Assembly: GCA_014465955.1 (NCBI GenBank)
Contig: JACTVT010000014.1
Location: 1-48,117 of the forward strand
Source of the DNA: Eubacterium sp.
Lineage (GTDB): Bacteria; Bacillota; Clostridia; Oscillospirales; Acutalibacteraceae
Length of the DNA: 48,117 bases
Direction: 5' to 3'
Both the position numbers and the translations under genes were made by a program. This document shows, in pieces, positions 44,866 through 48,117 of the stretch. The notes under the pieces were generated by a model that had not been told where the DNA came from, made no database searches, and saw only the letters and a list, made by a program, of their open reading frames with translations. Position 1 is the first letter of the stretch. Each line of letters starts with the position of its first letter.

Positions 44866-45693
44866 TTATCTTTTTACAGGAACTGCTCCTGCCTTAACAA
44901 TCAAATCATCAGCCTGACCTTTCACTGCAAAGTCAAAGAAAGCCTGTGCTGACTCACTTAACTTATCATCTTTCCTTGTAACAAATACAAAATTACGCTG
45001 AATTTTATATTCACCGTTCTGAATAGTTTCGGTTGTTGGTGTTATGCCTTCAACTTTAATTGCTTTTACAGTATCACCTACAGATGCAAGAGATGCATAA
45101 CCGATAGCATTCGGATTTGATGAAACTGTTTGAACCACATCACCTGTTGATGTCAGTTCCTGAGAATATTTGCATAAATCCTCAGTACCTGTAATCGACT
45201 CAAATCCGTCTCGTGTTCCCGACGCAGCCTCTCTGCCGATTAAAACGATAGGTGCATCTGCTCCGCCGAGTTCGCTCCAATTCGTGATTTCACCTTTGTA
45301 AACACCTGCAATCTGCTCAATCGTTAAATCTTCAACCGTATTTTGATTGTTAACAATCACCGCTATACCGTCAATGGCAACTACTGTTTCATTAAGGGTT
45401 GCTTTTTCATCATCATTCAGATTACGGCTTGAAAGACCGATATCACATCTGCCCTCAAAAACAGCCTGAATGCCTGCTCCCGAGCCTGTCGGGTTGTATG
45501 TCACTGTTACATCTGAATTGTCAGCCATATATGACTCGCTCAGATAGCCGATTACCTTTTCCATTGATGTTGAACCGTCGGTCGACACCGTCTGCTTATT
45601 ATTTTGTGTATTTATATCTGCACCTTTGCAGCCTGCAAAAATGCAGATAATTAAACATACACTTGCTAATACTCCGATAATTGTTTTTTTCAT
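44866..45693 (-). CDS. pstS: Phosphate-binding lipoprotein PstS
   Basis: Captures phosphate outside the membrane for PstCAB. The 275-aa precursor has a lipoprotein signal peptide with lipobox FAGC (Cys22). Phosphate-contact segments follow: STDGSTSMEKV, NPTGSGAGIQAVFEGRCDIGLSSR and GREAASGTRDGFE. Length fits clostridial PstS. ATG 45693 has GGAGG ten bases upstream; the longer frame to 45750 would bury the signal peptide. First gene of the operon, behind a Pho-type operator. Confidence 0.95.
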   Translation of the reverse strand: MKKTIIGVLASVCLIICIFAGCKGADINTQNNKQTVSTDGSTSMEKVIGYLSESYMADNSDVTVTYNPTGSGAGIQAVFEGRCDIGLSSRNLNDDEKATLNETVVAIDGIAVIVNNQNTVEDLTIEQIAGVYKGEITNWSELGGADAPIVLIGREAASGTRDGFESITGTEDLCKYSQELTSTGDVVQTVSSNPNAIGYASLASVGDTVKAIKVEGITPTTETIQNGEYKIQRNFVFVTRKDDKLSESAQAFFDFAVKGQADDLIVKAGAVPVKR

Positions 45694-45735
45694 AATTTTA
45701 TCCTCCATAGATTTTCTGTACTTCAGTACAATCAA

Positions 45736-45791
45736 AGTATACAACCACATATGTTAATTGTGAAAGCAAGTGTATGTTAACTCTATGTTAA
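45736..45791 (-). promoter_or_regulatory. PhoP-box promoter of the pst operon
   Basis: Minus-strand TTAACA occurs at 45786-45791 and 45775-45780 (11-bp step), and again at 45752-45757 (23 bp further). A -10-like TATACT follows at 45736-45741 with no usual -35. Repeats of TT(A/T)ACA at 11-bp steps upstream of a -10 are the known Gram-positive PhoP binding layout. Confidence 0.7.
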
Positions 45792-45805
45792 TATCAAAAT
45801 AAAAA

Positions 45806-45848
45806 AATGAGGGGTACTGCAAAATATGCAGCACCCCATTTTTAATTT
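45806..45848 (-). terminator. Terminator after the endonuclease/phosphatase-family gene
   Basis: Minus-strand GGGGTGCTGCA and TGCAGTACCCC pair with one mismatch and are followed by TCATTTTTTTATTTT. It insulates the pst promoter from the upstream gene. Confidence 0.75.
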
Positions 45849-45926
45849 TGATGTAAAGCAATACGAAAACCTGATTACACGGTTCTATCTCACGAAAAGC
45901 ATAAAGCACATCATCAAAAACACTTT

Positions 45927-46862
45927 TTATAATTTGACATCCGCAAATATCGGATAATGGTCAGACATTTCCGACAGTGCCTGTGGAGATACGATTGCGT
46001 ACCTGTTTATCTGTGCTTCACCATTCAGGAAAATATGATCCCAAGTCGGTGCATCTGCATCACGTGCATCACCGTTTTCTTTTTCCGGAGCAACAAGTCT
46101 GGTATCCGTTAAAGTCTGGCAGAGATCTGCATAAATTTCAGGCGCATCCATAACAGGGTCAACACCTTCGCCGGGATTCATTGTATTGAAATCACCTATA
46201 CAGAACACAGGCACGCCGTATTCTTCTTTTATACTGTCGGAAATCTCATTAATCTGCTTTACCTGTGTTTTCATATAGGAAAGCATAAGTTCTTCTTCAT
46301 TCTCACGGATACAGTCAAAATGCGTAGAAATAACGGCAAACTGTTTGCCTGTTTCCTTACTTTCAAAAATTCCCCAAACTGCACGGCGCAGTCTTGCGTC
46401 ATTTCCTTCATCGTATTTCGTTTGCCCTTTATCAATAAGATTGAGCGTTTCTGTATTATACATAAGTGCAGTCATTCTCATTAACGCGCCTGTTGAAACA
46501 GGATAAAGCATTTCATAATTACCCTTATTACGCATAAGACAGTTAAACCACTGACCGCTTACCTCCTGAACACCGATAACATCAGGCTGATATGTATTCA
46601 CCGTTTCAAAAAACATTTTTGCTCTCGGACGGGCATCCGAACCGCCCCAACTTTTATAATGCACAAGCAGATTGGATGTCATAATTCTGACTTCATCATT
46701 CTGTTTGGTGCTGTCAACCTGCTGCATTCCGCTTTCAAAGCCGTCAGGCAGGTCATATTTACCGATACCGCCCTGAATGTAAGCACCCAATACAGTGCCT
46801 GAGATTCCTAAAATTACAATAGCACATAAAATAATTGCCATAATCTTCATAATCTTTTTCAT
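45927..46862 (-). CDS. Exported endonuclease/exonuclease/phosphatase-family enzyme
   Basis: A 311-aa protein with an N-terminal hydrophobic anchor or signal (residues 7-28) and the EEP fold: MTSNLLVHY (Asn), IGVQEVSGQWF (metal Glu), ISTHFDCIRE (His), CIGDFNTM (Asp-Asn) and MSDHYPIFAD (catalytic His). Families with this fold include DNases, sphingomyelinases and inositol-phosphate phosphatases; the specific substrate cannot be told. Export suggests use on external phosphodiesters or phosphate esters. AAGGAG lies seven bases before the ATG. It lies just upstream of the Pho-box-controlled pst operon but ends in its own terminator. Confidence 0.85.
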   Translation of the reverse strand: MKKIMKIMAIILCAIVILGISGTVLGAYIQGGIGKYDLPDGFESGMQQVDSTKQNDEVRIMTSNLLVHYKSWGGSDARPRAKMFFETVNTYQPDVIGVQEVSGQWFNCLMRNKGNYEMLYPVSTGALMRMTALMYNTETLNLIDKGQTKYDEGNDARLRRAVWGIFESKETGKQFAVISTHFDCIRENEEELMLSYMKTQVKQINEISDSIKEEYGVPVFCIGDFNTMNPGEGVDPVMDAPEIYADLCQTLTDTRLVAPEKENGDARDADAPTWDHIFLNGEAQINRYAIVSPQALSEMSDHYPIFADVKL

Positions 46863-47354
46863 CTGTATCTCCTTACCACTTATTAAAAATCATTTTATCA
46901 CCGCAGAAAACAGTAATAATTCCCGAACCGATTCTGCCCTTTTAAAAACCTGAATGCATCTTTTTCAAAAGTTCAAAATGGGTTGAAGGAATTTTTCATT
47001 TATAATTATCATATCATATCTTTTAACTAACCTCAATTCAATAATACATTGTTTTTTAATTAAATCAAGTTCATATTCTGCTGTTTTATATGCTTATCCT
47101 GATATACGGAAAAAACAGCATTAACATAACTTATTCCACATTGCCAAATAAAATACTAAAAAGATTTTGCGCAAAATGAGTTTGTTTCGTATTCATTCTT
47201 AACTGAAGTTAAAAATAAAAAAGAGGCAGAGGCGGTTCAATATTTGAACCGTTCCTGTCTCAAATTTTGTAACAAACAATATACAGTTAATCTTATTGAC
47301 AAATAATTTTGTACTTTAAGATTCTTGTATTTCTTTCAGAAAGATATCAAAAAA
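46863..47354. other. Gene-free stretch with one hairpin
   Basis: About 490 nt with no credible ORF. It presumably carries the promoter of the EEP gene and the end of the agr transcript. The only strong structure is the hairpin at 47223-47261. Confidence 0.5.
47223..47261. repeat. Imperfect hairpin sharing an arm with the terminator at 30352
   Basis: The left arm 47225-47240 is identical over 16 nt to 30354-30369. The right arm differs from perfect complement at four places, three of which become G-U pairs in a plus-strand RNA. The loop is only 3 nt. It lies past agrB and may end transcripts from either side. Confidence 0.55.
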
Positions 47355-47951
47355 TCATGTTTTAACATTATTCTTTTGTGATACCCTCTTAATTTTACCT
47401 AAAGCAAGCAATATACTTTCAAGTATTAAACTCAAACAACACGGCACGATTATAATCGATAATTTAAAAATGTATGAAACGGTTATAACTGTAATTATCA
47501 CAAATAAAATCAACCATGAAATTTTACGGAAATATCTGAACTCTTTATCTGATAATGGTTTTTCAGGTGTATCAAGCGGACATAAGCAAAAAATGCTGAT
47601 TGCGGAAATTACGGTTATTGTCACAAGTGCAATCTGAAAATCATAAGTCTTTGATAATCTGATTAAAACTATACACGCCAATATTGAAAGCGTTGTAGAT
47701 ATTTCACATCTTGTTTCGGTTGATGCATGATAACCGCCGGCATATTTTCTGATAAATTGAAATGCAATATAGAAAATAATACTTTCCAATATACATTTTA
47801 ATATCAGACCGAATATACAGGTAATTACAAAAAACATTAACTGCGATAAAAGCATAAATAAACCGTAAATATACAGTTCTTTATCTTCATCATTAATTGT
47901 GCCGTTTGAAAGCAGTTTTTCAGTAAAATATACCGATAAATTATTTATCAT
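47355..47951 (-). CDS. agrB: AgrB-like peptide-processing membrane protease
   Basis: Cuts and cyclises an AgrD precursor to make an autoinducing peptide. The 198-aa protein has about six hydrophobic segments and the AgrB active site RKYAGGYHASTETRCE with H75 and C82; spacing equals that of His77 and Cys84 in the staphylococcal enzyme. FCLCPLDTPEKPL is another family segment. Its ATG overlaps the agrD stop by 4 nt, so the pair is translated together. No AgrC/AgrA sensor pair is found in the window; it may lie beyond the right edge. Confidence 0.93.
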   Translation of the reverse strand: MINNLSVYFTEKLLSNGTINDEDKELYIYGLFMLLSQLMFFVITCIFGLILKCILESIIFYIAFQFIRKYAGGYHASTETRCEISTTLSILACIVLIRLSKTYDFQIALVTITVISAISIFCLCPLDTPEKPLSDKEFRYFRKISWLILFVIITVITVSYIFKLSIIIVPCCLSLILESILLALGKIKRVSQKNNVKT

Positions 47952-48088
47952 TTATCAATTTTGCTGAATTTTTTTAAAGCAGCCGGTGCTTTTGGCTGAT
48001 AAATAGTCGAACAGGTTGTGCTGTTTGCACTGTTTTTCAGCGATGCATTTACTGCCTTACTTAATAAAACTTTTGAAATCTTTTTCAT
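47948..48088 (-). CDS. agrD: AgrD-like cyclic autoinducing-peptide precursor
   Basis: A 46-aa precursor. Its parts are an amphipathic basic leader (MKKISKVLLSKAVNASLKN), a Ser/Thr-rich core with a single Cys at 26 (NSTTCSTIY), and the recognition tail QPKAPAALKKF. The Q-P-K-x-P block resembles the E-P-K-V-P block of staphylococcal AgrD. Cutting after Tyr30 would give a five-residue thiolactone ring, Cys-Ser-Thr-Ile-Tyr. AAGGAG lies nine bases before the ATG. Too short for ordinary ORF calling but supported by the overlap with agrB. Confidence 0.88.
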   Translation of the reverse strand: MKKISKVLLSKAVNASLKNSANSTTCSTIYQPKAPAALKKFSKIDK

Positions 48089-48117
48089 TTTAATATTCTC
48101 CTTTACAGTATTTATGG

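Noticed and set aside
1..48117. CRISPR arrays, phage genes or insertion-sequence transposases
   Set aside because: No spaced identical repeats, no integrase, capsid or transposase motif was seen on either strand.

Overview
This window looks like a low-to-moderate GC Clostridia chromosome, probably a gut Oscillospiraceae/Ruminococcaceae-type anaerobe. The grounds are pyruvate:ferredoxin oxidoreductase (nifJ), strong AGGAGG-type ribosome sites, many plant- and host-glycan hydrolases, a YlmH and a TSCPD-domain protein, and an Agr-type peptide signalling pair. The assignment is inference; no rRNA is present. TGA is used as a normal stop.

Layout: 1-1384 holds a terminator, a dispersed repeat and a secreted SLH-domain gene broken by an in-frame TGA. 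1449-5410 (-) is an inositol operon, iolG-iolD-iolE. 5636-9158 (+) carries a TSCPD protein, a cytosolic GH36-like glycosidase and a signal peptidase I with an added zinc ribbon. 9231-17026 (-) has an MFS carrier, nifJ, an anchored low-complexity protein and NAD synthase. 17199-20184 has an acidic orphan protein (+), then an acyltransferase and a membrane M28 peptidase (-). 20294-20495 is tRNA-Arg(CCG) followed by a small structured element ending in a copy of the tRNA 3' end. 20539-27624 is mostly sugar uptake and breakdown (metallophosphoesterase, GPH symporter, AraC regulator, GH3) plus asparaginase. 27736-37090 has YlmH, a fucose/arabinose-isomerase-fold protein, a GPH transporter with a long cytosolic tail overlapping a lipoprotein-like gene, and an intact GH29 fucosidase between two decayed genes.

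37096-45693 (-) is a phosphate operon read as pstS-pstC-pstA-[2-TM protein, GtrA, GtrA::HAD fusion, MBL hydrolase]-pstB-phoP-phoR. It starts behind TTAACA repeats spaced like a PhoP box and has no phoU. The four inserted genes overlap by 4-8 nt, so a membrane sugar-lipid and phosphatase cassette seems built into phosphate-starvation control. 45927-46862 is a secreted endonuclease/phosphatase-family enzyme. The right end holds agrB and a 46-aa agrD-like precursor overlapping it by 4 nt.

Across the window at least eight GC-rich palindromes of one modular family (GTAGGG end, changing but self-complementary arms) lie between genes; three are followed by T tracts and probably act as terminators. 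The best leads are the phosphate-operon cassette, the tRNA-tail element and the agrDB pair. All product names come from motif and length recognition by eye; no database search was run.
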